A stretch of DNA of 64,000 bases from Zoroaster sp. YZ-2022. Lineage: Eukaryota > Echinodermata > Asteroidea > Forcipulatida > Zoroasteridae. Under the pieces are notes generated by a model. The model had not been told where the DNA came from and made no database searches. It was given only the letters and a program-made list of their open reading frames with translations. Made by a program: the position numbers and the translations under genes. Location of the stretch: the NCBI GenBank assembly GCA_029582265.1, contig CM055816.1, forward strand, positions 21,695,843 to 21,759,842, given 5' to 3'. Below are positions 54,090-64,000 of the stretch, one piece after another; positions within the stretch are counted from its first letter, which is position 1, and each line of letters starts with the position of its first letter.

Positions 54090-56610
54090 CACAGTGGGCC
54101 AGGGCGAAACCAAAGTGCGCCAAAAGCGGTCATTTGCGTATATTCCAGATTGTATTTCTTTTCCATTTCGTAGGTTGCTAAGACCCCCTACGACTGTTTC
54201 ACAGTCAAATTAATATTTAGTGACTGTAGAACTGCCTTACAATCCCAAAAACGGGAAAAACGTTTGATAAAAGCCGCTTGCTGGTAACAAATTTAAAATT
54301 GCCATTGTGGGCTTTTGACAGAAGCTATCGTCATGTAAACAGAAGTAATCTACATTACTTGATCTACATTGTTTAAAAATTAAGTCGATTGTAAATTAGC
54401 CTTTTGATTTCATCAGCAAATACTGAGGAATTTGGTTAAATTTTTTTTAAATATAGCTTTTTTTGTTCAGCTATGGTGGAACTAAAAATTCCCGCCGATT
54501 CCCGCCTAAATTCTCATACTTCCCTGAAGCTGAACCTTTCAGTAACATCTTGATACCAAAATTAGCTGCGACCACCTGCGACCTGCGATTTTGTAGCTAT
54601 TTTTGTAAACCCCATCCCAACATTTTTGAACCTTTTTTTGTAACTCGACTGTCAGTAGCGCGCGCCACACAGCGAAAATGACATGACTTGATTATTTCCT
54701 TGCGTCCGCTTCGTAAACAAAGGCAAGTCTTTCGAAATGATAGCCATGATAAACAATTGTGCAGTTAAAATTGTTATCAGTGTCTTGATAGTGGAAAGCA
54801 AGACGTATCTAAAAATAATATTCAGTCAGTAAGCCCCTACTGGTAAATTCGCAAAACAAAAATGATCACAGGTCTACATGAAACATATTGGTGTTAAATT
54901 GATCATGGTATCAAACAAATATTTTGGTCTCATGTGCTATCAAATTAGTAAAATAGTGAAACAATGTCCAAAAATAATTGCTGTCCCTCTGGAAACAAAA
55001 ACAAATCAACTTAAGAATGAATACGAAACAACTAAATGCATTTTAATTATTTTCTCGGTTAATGACAAATAATAAACTGAAACTGTTACAGGTTGGTTGT
55101 TTAATGTATATCTTGATTCTAAGAAAGTAAGCTTGGGCGAAGTCGATTTTTTTTCATCCACAATTTATCGGCAAACATAAATTGCGATTTTCGATAATAT
55201 CGCGATTTTTTTTTCATTCATGCATGATTGCTTTAGAGCCGATAACCACAGGCAAGTACCTTTTACAAGCATCACAATAAATTGCAAATTCGTTTGCGCT
55301 GTGTGTACTTCTGAAGGAGTTCACTTTTGTTTTTCACTTTCAAATGACAGTTGTAATTTTGTTTCCATGGAATCCCTGACTTGACTCACAATCGTGTTAT
55401 CGCCCAAACTTAAAAGTAAGGATACTTTTAGGAACATCTTTCTTACAAGCATTACCAATATTGTATAATGGATTTAAATCACAAACTTCCTCATATTGTT
55501 TAACGATACTTTTATCCTTAAAATAATTGACAGCCGTAACACACACACTCGATTAGTGTAATACAGCCGTAACACACACACTCGATTAGTGTAATACAGC
55601 CGTAACACACACACACTCGATTAGTGTAATACAGCCGTAACACACACACTCGATTAGTGTAATACAGCCGTAACACATACACTCGATTAGTGTAATACAG
55701 CCGTAACACATACACTCGATAAGTGTAATACAGCCGTAACACATACACTCGATTAGTGTAATACAGCCGTAACACATACACTCGATTAGTGTAATACAGC
55801 CGTAACACATACACTCGATTAGTGTAATACAGCCGTAACACATACACTCGATTAGTGTAATACAGCCGTAACACATACACTCGATTAGTTTAATACAGCC
55901 GTAACACATACACTCGAATAGTGTAATACAGCCGTAACACATACACTCGATTAGTGTAATACAGCCGTAACACATACACTCGATAAGTGTAATACAGCCG
56001 TAACACATACACTCGAATAGTGTAATACAGCCGTAACACATACACTCGATTAGTGTAATACAGCCGTAACACATACACTCGATTAGTGTAATACAGCCGT
56101 AACACATACACTCGATTAGTGTAATACAGCCGTAACACATACACTCGATTAGTGTAATACAGCCGTAACACATACACTCGATTAGTTTAATACAGCCGTA
56201 ACACATACACTCGAATAGTGTAATACAGCCGTAACACATACACTCGATTAGTGTAATACAGCCGTAACACATACACTCGATAAGTGTAATACAGCCGTAA
56301 CACATACACTCGAATAGTGTAATACAGCCGTAACACATACACTCGATTAGTGTAATACAGCCGTAACACATACACTCGATTAGTGTAATACAGCCGTAAC
56401 ACATACACTCGATAAGTGTAATTTAAAACGAACAAAAACTCAATATTGAGGCTATAAAGCGTGAATTATCCGCGGTCCGATCAGAAATCAGTATTTTGAT
56501 GACGTCACAAATGTTTAAAAACACTTCCATTCACATCTGCGGGTCCGAAACTCTGGGTGTAATATGCCATCAAAATATTGGAAAATTTGGTTCCACCGTG
56601 GCCCACTGTG
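54090..56610. mobile_element. Non-autonomous Transib-like DNA transposon
   Basis: The left end is CACAGTGGGCCAGGGCGAAA, and the right end read inwards is CACAGTGGGCCACGGTGGAA, giving inverted repeats of about 22 bp. Both flanks carry CGTCG (54,085-54,089 and 56,611-56,615). A CACAGTG-type terminus and a 5-bp GC-rich target duplication are the hallmarks of Transib, whose transposase is related to RAG1. CACAGTG is also the consensus heptamer of V(D)J signal sequences. The 2,521-bp interior has no transposase frame and carries a 33-bp minisatellite at 55,530-56,420. The equivalent site in copy A (reverse complement near 17,330) lacks it. Confidence 0.72.
55530..56420. repeat. 33-bp minisatellite, about 27 copies, each with a hairpin, 297-bp higher-order period
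   Basis: The unit is CAGCCGTAACACATACACT then CGATTAGTGTAATA. In each unit TACACT and AGTGTA form a 6-bp stem around CGATT. The variants GATTAGTTT (55,883 and 56,180) and the following GAATAG/GATAAG variants repeat 297 bp apart, that is nine units. Because 33 is divisible by three and the unit lacks stops in two minus-strand frames, long repetitive open frames appear (to 272 aa); I do not regard them as genes. Confidence 0.95.
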
Positions 56611-58459
56611 CGTCGGTGAGGGCGCCAATTATTCCATTTATTGTTTTACACAAATGGAACCATTATTGGCCACTGTGTATTGTTTTTCCCCCTCACACGC
56701 GTCTAACTATAGTCACGTTCCCTATCTACAGGCGGTATCGTTATGATTGGAGGAAACACATGGTAAGGAACCAGTCTACTGGTTCAGTTGTACATGTGCC
56801 TCATTCTGGTTCTCATAGACTTGTGTACAGCAAAGCAAAGATGGCTGCGGTATAATACTTAAAAATCTGCTGCACATGATGGAAAGATTAGGTTTACAAC
56901 GGATATGGATGTGTAAGATGTGCATTTTTCAAGATGTTTTGGCTAATTAATGTTTGAAGGGGTTCAAATAAGCCTTGCTATAGATGCAAAAAAATCCCAC
57001 TTGTGAAAAGTGTTAAGCCTGCTGCTGTTGGTCGCAACTAAATCTATCAGCTAGAACAATTATGTTTCTTTTGTTTACTACTGTGGGCAATATCAGCCAT
57101 TATAATGTTAAAGTTTTTGTTGAATTTAAGCATGATTAGGGATAAGCCCCATCTTATCAGTCATTCTGACATCTAGTCCTTAAATAACCGTCTGAAAATA
57201 TTATATGTACACTCATAGCCATATCAAGTCCAGTTAAACTTACACTGCACTAATACAACTACAAACATGTGATGGATTTTGCTTTTATTTTAAATTGTTT
57301 GTATTTCATTTGTATAATTGCACACACAGCCCAGACTGTGTTTGGTGTCAGTGACTCAGTTTATAGGGCAATGATATGACAGCAATTCAGATGATATTCT
57401 GCCTTTGAGCGCACTCTTGAGTTCATTTAAGGGGATGAAGTATTTATTATAATTATTAAAGGTTTTTGTCCTAATGTTCTTTGTACACGTCTTTCTTTGA
57501 GTATGCATTTATTGTATGAGTTAGTTTTGCTTATTTAAGAAAACAAAATTTGAACTTCACATTTACCAATGAAAGTTTAAAACTGCTAACAGTATTGAAA
57601 CAAACCAAGAGACATTGATTTGAATGGTTCTGTAAGCTGAATAGTTTAAATTGGGGCGAACCATTGAGTGTTTTTGTATTATTGATTTATAATATTGACA
57701 TGAGAGGTATTGATAATTACTAAAATTATAGTTGGGAACCATTAGAATTTGTTTTACAAACATGCTAAGCAGATTTATAATTATGCTATAATCATCTCTG
57801 TCTAACATGTATAGTCATTCGAAAAAACTGTTAAGCAGATTTATCTGCTATAATGTGATTCCAGTATTTTTTTTTCCGATCAAGTTTTATTTTGAACACT
57901 GAATATGCGTTTTGTCTGTTTTGTCAACTTCAGTTGAGCATTCTATTGTCATTTAACCCAACTCATCGCAAAAACAAGTACGTTCCAAATGAAAGTGTCA
58001 CTAAGTTCATTAAATTCCGTCATTTCGTCTAATTTTGGTGTTGTTTTTTATTTAATATTTAATACAAAGAAAATAAGTTTATACAGGTATGCATTTTTGT
58101 GATATTTAATATTTTAATTCCTATTTGTATATTTTTGGCTGCGATAAGTGAAGCAATAAACCAATAAATAAAATAAAATGAAAGTGTCACCTAAGTGTCA
58201 TAAATTCCATCAGAACCAGTCGCAATCGGTTGATCAAAAATGTCATCAATTGCCATTCATTTGTCGCCATTTTACTTTCAATTCTGAGGCCTGGGTATGA
58301 GATTTTAGAACAGATTTTTGAATGTCTCATTTGCCTAGCGCGTCAGTAGATTACAGGCAAAAGAAAGCAAAAGAAAGGGGAAAAATAAAGGAAAGAAAGA
58401 TAAACTTTGGGAAACGGAAAAATGAGGTTGAAATATTGCAAATTAAGAGGAATGTGTCT
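56611..58459. other. Copy B noncoding part of the inverted segment
   Basis: A unit at 56,640-56,880 with TTCCCTATCTACAGGCGGTA and the YY1-like AAGATGGCTGCGG (56,838-56,850) repeats 18,440-18,610 and 59,265-59,470. A broken relative of the 18,668 frame follows at 57,115-57,190. The rest, AT-rich, shows nothing recognisable. Confidence 0.4.
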
Positions 58460-58845
58460 GTCATGCAAGATGACCCAGTAGGGATACTCAGATTCTTGAT
58501 TCGTACCAGTTGATTATTTATTTATTTTTATTAATTTTTTTGTTTTTACATTGGAATAAAAATCTAGAAATTGGATAGCGATAAAAAAAGAAGAAGATTA
58601 CGCTTAGTGACTTTCATAACTCACATCGGAAGAATTCATTGGAAAACTCAATGAAATTTGCCAAGGTCAGGTTTGAATACCACTAAGATGAAATTGATTA
58701 GCCATAAACGAAAGCGATAATAAATTTCCACAAAATCCTTTGCGCATAGATAACTGTTAATTTTATTTCATCAATTGGAAAAAGATGCCAAACATCAAAT
58801 TTCAGGATGACATAAATGCCAAAAAACGAAATAGAACTAAATAAA
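58460..58845. other. Right end of the segment inverted relative to copy A
   Basis: The reverse complement matches 16,180-16,540, with shared words such as AAGGATTTTGT, GAAAGTCACTAAG and GCTATCCAAT. From 58,849 the match to copy A returns to direct orientation at about 18,000. Confidence 0.8.
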
Positions 58846-60362
58846 TGCAGTTGAGTATGATATGAATAGAATAATGATACAAATTAATTTGAATGCGACA
58901 ACAGAGAAAAAAGAAACCTTACATGTAGTTTGATTGGAACACTAAAACGGCGGTTTTGAAATTGACCGGTAAAACCTATACTATCTCACTGACAAAATAC
59001 GATGACTCGGACAGGTATACAGCCCACTCTTTATTGCTGTTATTGTTTCATCAGTTTTATTCATTCGATAACAGAGGTGGATTCAGGGTGGGAATAAAGA
59101 TAACACGTAATTAGAGTATAAATTTACTTCCATGACAATGAAAGTGGTGAATTGCACTCTTTCCACATCAATTTATCATGTGTTATTTGTTTGCTCCCTT
59201 GTTTGGCAGTGTAACCCCGCCCCTTTATCGACACCCTGGATCCACCCATGTATTACATTATCGTATTACACCAATGGAATGATAATTACCCATTGTGTAT
59301 TGTTTGTTCCTCACACACGTCTGCTGCAGTAACGTTCCCTATCTACAGGCGGTATAGATATCGTTATGATTGAAGCCATCACATTGTAAGTAACCTGTCT
59401 ACTGGTTCAGTTGTACATGTGTCTCATTCTGATTCTCATAGACTTGTGTACAGGAAAGCAAAGATTGATGTGGTTTATTAAATCAAAGGTATATTACACA
59501 TATATGATGGAAGAATTTGGTTGACAAGAGATTTTGTTGAATTTGAGAATGGTTAGTGATAAGGTCCATCACATCAGTTATTCTGACATAGTCCTTAAAA
59601 TAATAAAGCTAGCGACCATACTTAACCCCAATGTCAATAACCTTAGTTTTAGGAACAGAGACCTGACACATACATATGTAAATCTTGTGGTGTTTTACCG
59701 ATCTAATTTAACAATGTCTGATCACCTCACAGGCCTTGAATTTCGTCCTCCTAGGAGAATAGGTAGGAGAAAGGTAATTTTCCCAAAAGAACTTTTCCAT
59801 TACATCAAAATGGATAGATAGTATAGTTGACATCGTAAAGCATGTAAAGTAGACATGCATGGTCAATTTGCCATGACTTTATTGTTTTTGATTTAAAGCA
59901 ATCATTGCCTCTCCATGCTTCTCAATAGATTCTCATTACATTGAGGTTATATTTGTCTGGTAACCGGACAGCTATTCATAAATTACTATGAGTTTGTAAT
60001 GCACCACACTATTTAAGACAAGAGCCTCATTTTGATTCCAATAGAGAAGTGCATTAGGGAAGCAAAATTTACCATTCTTGGATGAAGTTCTATTTGTCTA
60101 TGAAATGAAAAAATCCACAAAGCAAGATGTTGACTGTCAGGCAGTGTTTTGTAACAAGGGAGTGTTCTGCCTTTTTCAATTAGTTTTATTTGATGTAAAG
60201 GAAAGTTTATTTATTTTCTTGTATTATTGTGATTTGTGTTATGTTTTAAATGTAATTCGTCATTTTGCAGTTTTGATTCCAACTAATATAATAATGGATT
60301 CATTTTATATGCATTTTAAATGCTTCCTTTATTTTCTCCACACTTAAGGGGACAATAAAATC
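58846..60362 (+). other. Copy B block collinear with 18,000-19,450, with the conserved unknown frame
   Basis: The open frame 59,534-59,821 (first ATG at 59,549) parallels 18,668-18,934. The YY1-like motif is decayed here (AAGATTGATGTGG near 59,461). The block ends in CACTTAAGGGGACAATAAAA near 60,343, which resembles a transcript end. No family recognised. Confidence 0.3.
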
Positions 60363-61523
60363 ATGAAAATGTCTTGAATTAAAACATCTTAAAATGTAAA
60401 TAACTCAGGTATATAGTGTACAGTTGAATATTCTCTCAAGGAAAACATAGACTTGTGCTGATCAGTTCACACCTCAACTGGCTACAATGAACAATAAATG
60501 ATGCGGAAAGCTGAAAACAGAACTACGTGCAGTGTGTTAGCTATGCTTGGCTAAAATATTGACTTTGCTGTCAGTAACTCTACGCGACAAAAGACTACCG
60601 TAGCTGCTGTAAAATATCAAGGATTTTTAGTATTACAATTCAAGTGAGATGGAGAAAATTATTGATTTACAAATCAGATCTTGCTTGCCTCTTCTTTCCT
60701 CCATTAGGCCAAACAGAAATAAGTTGTGTTTATCCAGCACTGTACCTCCACCATATGCTAATGTAATATTGAGTATTTTACGTGACCCAAACACTCACAT
60801 GTGTTTAAAACAACCTCAAAAAAGGGTACTGCTTTAGCTAGTAGAACAAACCTGAAACCTATTTTCTGTCATTATACAACTTTATTGTACATCAAATTGA
60901 AACCACATCTGAGATTTACAAAGTATTTGCTCATTACCATCAAAGAAAACCATATTTAGTTGTAATTGTATTGTAGTGTGCTGTGATGAACACAAGTGAA
61001 ACAGGCCACAGCATGCTAGCGGCAAGTGAACATGTTGGCTCGCCTGGATCCCTGACACAGTCCGTGGGGAAATTACTGAAATGAAAAACTTATAATATAC
61101 TTTGCGTTTTCAGACCTTTTGTGAATTTTTCCATTTTATTTAAATATTAATTTGTCAGGAACATTGAAAGAGTTGTAAGTTTAGTGCCTGCTATGAGAAT
61201 AAATGTAAGTGATGCTTATTACTGTGCTTTTTAAACACTTTGTTCTAACTTTTCTGATTTAACTCCGTAAACTGTATGGTCAAACGTAGGCATATATGTT
61301 TTTATTTTATTTACAAATTTATTATGAACTTAAAATACTACTTCTGTTTATGAAGGTGGATCAAAACGTGATCAGACTAAGTACGAACTGTATTTTATTT
61401 ATTTATTTCTGATCTTTTATCATGGTAACCCGGTCACATAACACGTGGTCTCCCTTGTGGCCCTGAGAATGAAATTATAAGTAAAGTGACAAATAAATAT
61501 TAAACAAAATATAAACAAATACA
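60363..61523. other. Copy B block collinear with 25,555-26,170, then a retroelement tail
   Basis: 60,363-60,970 matches copy A directly, so the 6.1 kb stretch 19,450-25,555 is missing here or inserted there. 61,390-61,500 is a copy of the (TAAA)n-ended tail at 23,060-23,230. No gene. Confidence 0.5.
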
Positions 61524-61950
61524 ATTGTGACCGCACGGCGAAACCCGCAAAAAGTCGCTGAACCCCAATGCAAGATACAGCCAATTTTCGACCAATGGGG
61601 TGTTATACAGCCTTTTGGAGTTTTTACTGATTATAGTTCCCGGATGTTTATTTCACAATTTCCTGCAAACAAAATTACTGAAATCGATTTATAAGTGTGT
61701 GAAAAAGCGAAATTCCGAGCACCATTTTGCGGTTGTTAGTGCGTTGTTTTTTTCAAAACTTCCTGTATTTCTCGAAAACGTAATTTCATTATTTTTCGAC
61801 TTTCAAAGTCCATAACTTTCCAACATAATGCATGATGGATATAATTTTTTCACCATTGAAAAGCTAAATAGTTGCCCTTTCATATGATACCTATAACTCA
61901 TTTTTTATTTCTGTGACGTTTTTGTGGGTTTTGTCATGCTGGGTCACAAT
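61524..61950. mobile_element. Candidate DNA transposon with ATTGTGACC ends
   Basis: The left end ATTGTGACCGCACGG ... AAACCCGCAAAAA mirrors the right end, which read inwards is ATTGTGACCCAGCATG ... AAACCCACAAAAA. The 427-bp element interrupts the retroelement tail sequence after ATATAAACAAATAC. No transposase. The target duplication is unclear. Confidence 0.55.
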
Positions 61951-63852
61951 TAATTAGACAAATAGCTAATTCAATTACAACAGCTAAACATTGGCCCAGT
62001 ACTTGATACATTCTGGTAAAAGTACATACTAAACAATAGAACATATAAAATAATGTATATATTTATGTTGTATCGTAACAGGGTTCTTTTGTTCATTAAA
62101 AACAAGATTATTAGTGGTAATATTATATATAATTAAATTGATTACTTTCACTGTTTCTTACTTTGTTACTAGATTTAAAAAAAAATGTATCATAACCACA
62201 GCTCATCTAAGTATTTTTATATAAAAATGTCTTGAATTAAAAAGCTTGAAATGTAAGTAACTAAAGTGATGGTACCCTTCTACAGTGTACGATTTACAAT
62301 TCACACCTCAACTGGCTGCAGTGAGTAATAAATGAATTGGAAAGGGTAAATAGAACAACGCAGAGTGGTAGTCATGCTTGGCTAAAATGACCAAATTGAT
62401 AAATATTAACTTTGCTGCCAGTAACTCTACAATATTAATATTTAACGAGTCAATATGGGAGATGGAGGGAAATATTGATTAAAAACCAACCTTGACTGCC
62501 AAATAAAGACTGTCGTAGCTGCTGTGAAATATCAAGGTTGTTTAGTATTACAATTCAACAAGTGAGATATGCTAATGTATTATGCTAATGTAATAATGAG
62601 TATTTTACGTGATCAAAACACTCACATGTGTTTAAAACAAACGCAAAAAGGGTACTGCTTTAGCTAGTAGAACAAACCTGAAACCTATATTCTGTCATTA
62701 TACAACTTTACACATGTTAAAATAAAACATCATCTGTTTAAGCTTCAAAGCAGCTCAGGTATAGAATAAAATAAGGATAGTTCGGTTTAGGGGCCTCAAG
62801 TGTCTGTACTATGCCAGTTATTTTGGGACAAGATAGTACTGGTCTAAAGTCACAAATAAAGTATCGGTCAAGTGTCAAATATTAAGCACTTCAAGTGCAT
62901 TAAATGCTCTTATTATGCACCTCATTTTTGTCGTGACAAAATAGTGATGAATTTTAAACGGAAAAAGTGCAAATAATGTTTACAGTGTATAAGAAAGAGC
63001 TAAACATAACACTGTGGCCAGTACTTGAACAACACTTAGAATATAGAATACACAAAATAAAATATATATTATTTTGTATCGTAACATGGGGCGTGATCAC
63101 TGGCTACAAAAAGGGTACTGCTTTAGGAAAATGTTTTAAAAAGCTTGAAATGTAAATAACTAAAGCATTGGTACCCTTATACAGTGTACGATTTACAGAG
63201 TATAGTTGAGTATTCTTCTACATTGCAATAAATTGATTTGGGATTTGCATTTGTGTTGATTAGATCATACCATAACTGGCTACAATGACCAACGAATGAT
63301 GCGGAAAGTGGAAATGGAACTACGTGTAGTGTGTTAGTTACGCTTGGCTAAAATATTGACTTTGCTGTCAGTAACTCTACGTGACAAAAGACTGTCGTAG
63401 CTACTGTAAAATATCAAGGTTCTTCTATGAGGCCAAACACTGTATCTCTAGCATACATATGCAGTATTGACCAAAACACTTAGATGGGCGTCGACCGCTA
63501 CTTACAGTGTGTGTGTGGGGGGGGGGGGGCGTTGATTTTGTTTCTTGCAGTAAATAAAACTGCATGCCCACAGTTGGCCTCAAATCAAAACCGATTATAC
63601 CAATGGACGGGGAAATGGGTAGTCAATTCTTGCTCCATTGTCCTAACAAGTCTGTCCAAGATTATAGATTCGTCGCTGTGGGAGCACGTAGCTAGCTGCG
63701 GCGCAGAGGTCTGCCTTACAGCATTCAGAGTCGCGAAAATTGTTCAATTATGGACGCTCTGTGGTGCGTTCTGATCGCTTTATTAGAGTTTCGGCCTGGT
63801 CACCGACATCCTATTGTTTTCGTACGTTTATGTTAGGTGTTTGCGTTAACAT
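61951..63852. other. Locally repeated noncoding sequence, no gene
   Basis: Parts of the 60,363-60,660 unit recur at 62,215-62,570 and 63,130-63,425 (CTGTCAGTAACTCTACG, AAAGACTGTCGTAGCT). 62,880-63,050 matches 23,930-24,060. A G run lies at 63,518-63,529. The frame 63,484-63,774 has no domain. Confidence 0.45.
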
Positions 63853-64000
63853 GTTCAAAAGTATTTTGACTTAATCCACTTTTCCTAATTTGTATGAATT
63901 TAATTTTGGTAAATAAAGTCGAATTTAGAAAAATTGCAATAAAATGATAATTTCTTTCATAAAAATTATGAAATTTAATTTTTTTTCATAAAAATTATAA
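63853..64000. mobile_element. Palindromic AT-rich MITE, truncated by the window end
   Basis: Starts GTTCAAAAGTATTTTGACTT like the copy at 38,604-38,816. The interior middle part runs in the reverse order of that copy, as expected for a palindromic family. Confidence 0.75.

Noticed and set aside
55518..56435. Open frames of up to 272 residues with an 11-residue CYGCITLIECM repeat
   Set aside because: The 33-bp satellite has a length divisible by three and lacks stops in two frames, so two long frames overlap. No upstream coding or signal features support a protein.

Overview
The window is an AT-rich, gene-poor, repeat-rich stretch of an animal nuclear genome. tRNA-derived SINEs with (TTA)n tails, degenerate LINEs, Penelope-, hAT-, Harbinger- and Transib-like remnants and long tandem arrays rule out a bacterium or phage. 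The paired genes encode a signal peptide, a PAN/apple domain and a fibrinogen-like lectin domain. That suits a marine invertebrate, perhaps an echinoderm or another deuterostome, but the species is an inference and is not proven by the sequence.

The largest feature is a segmental duplication. Bases 1 to about 26,170 (copy A) reappear in the same order from 42,992 to the end (copy B), about 43 kb away. Each copy carries one intact, apparently intronless fibrinogen-related gene (8,382-9,419 and 48,705-49,763) behind a conserved CCAAT/CCAAT/TATA promoter. The first 123 residues of the two proteins are nearly identical. The lectin domains differ strongly, mostly in the last third, and copy A has lost one conserved cysteine and gained another.

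Comparing the copies shows which insertions and rearrangements came after the duplication. A Harbinger-like element (2,149-2,915) has a precise empty site in copy B. A tRNA-derived SINE (45,873-46,201) has a precise empty site in copy A. A 1.9 kb array of 70-bp repeats and a three-copy 390-bp array occur only in copy A. A 385-bp (AAT)n run and a small inverted-repeat element (53,241-53,379) occur only in copy B. One segment is inverted between the copies (16,180-17,720 against 53,680-58,845). Inside its copy B version lies a 2.5 kb element that begins and ends with CACAGTG and has a 5-bp CGTCG target duplication, the signature of Transib, the transposon superfamily related to RAG1.

Between the copies (about 26,000-42,990) lie degenerate large-period repeats, here called family R. 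They are interrupted by a TTAA-flanked foldback element, a candidate solo LTR, a hAT-like element with a nested Penelope-like remnant, SINEs, MITEs and dead LINE pieces. Family R also appears to be the source of both the 89-bp and 70-bp tandem arrays. Apart from the two fibrinogen-related genes I find no convincing host gene. Most short open frames are chance reading of repeats. All alignments and counts were made by eye.
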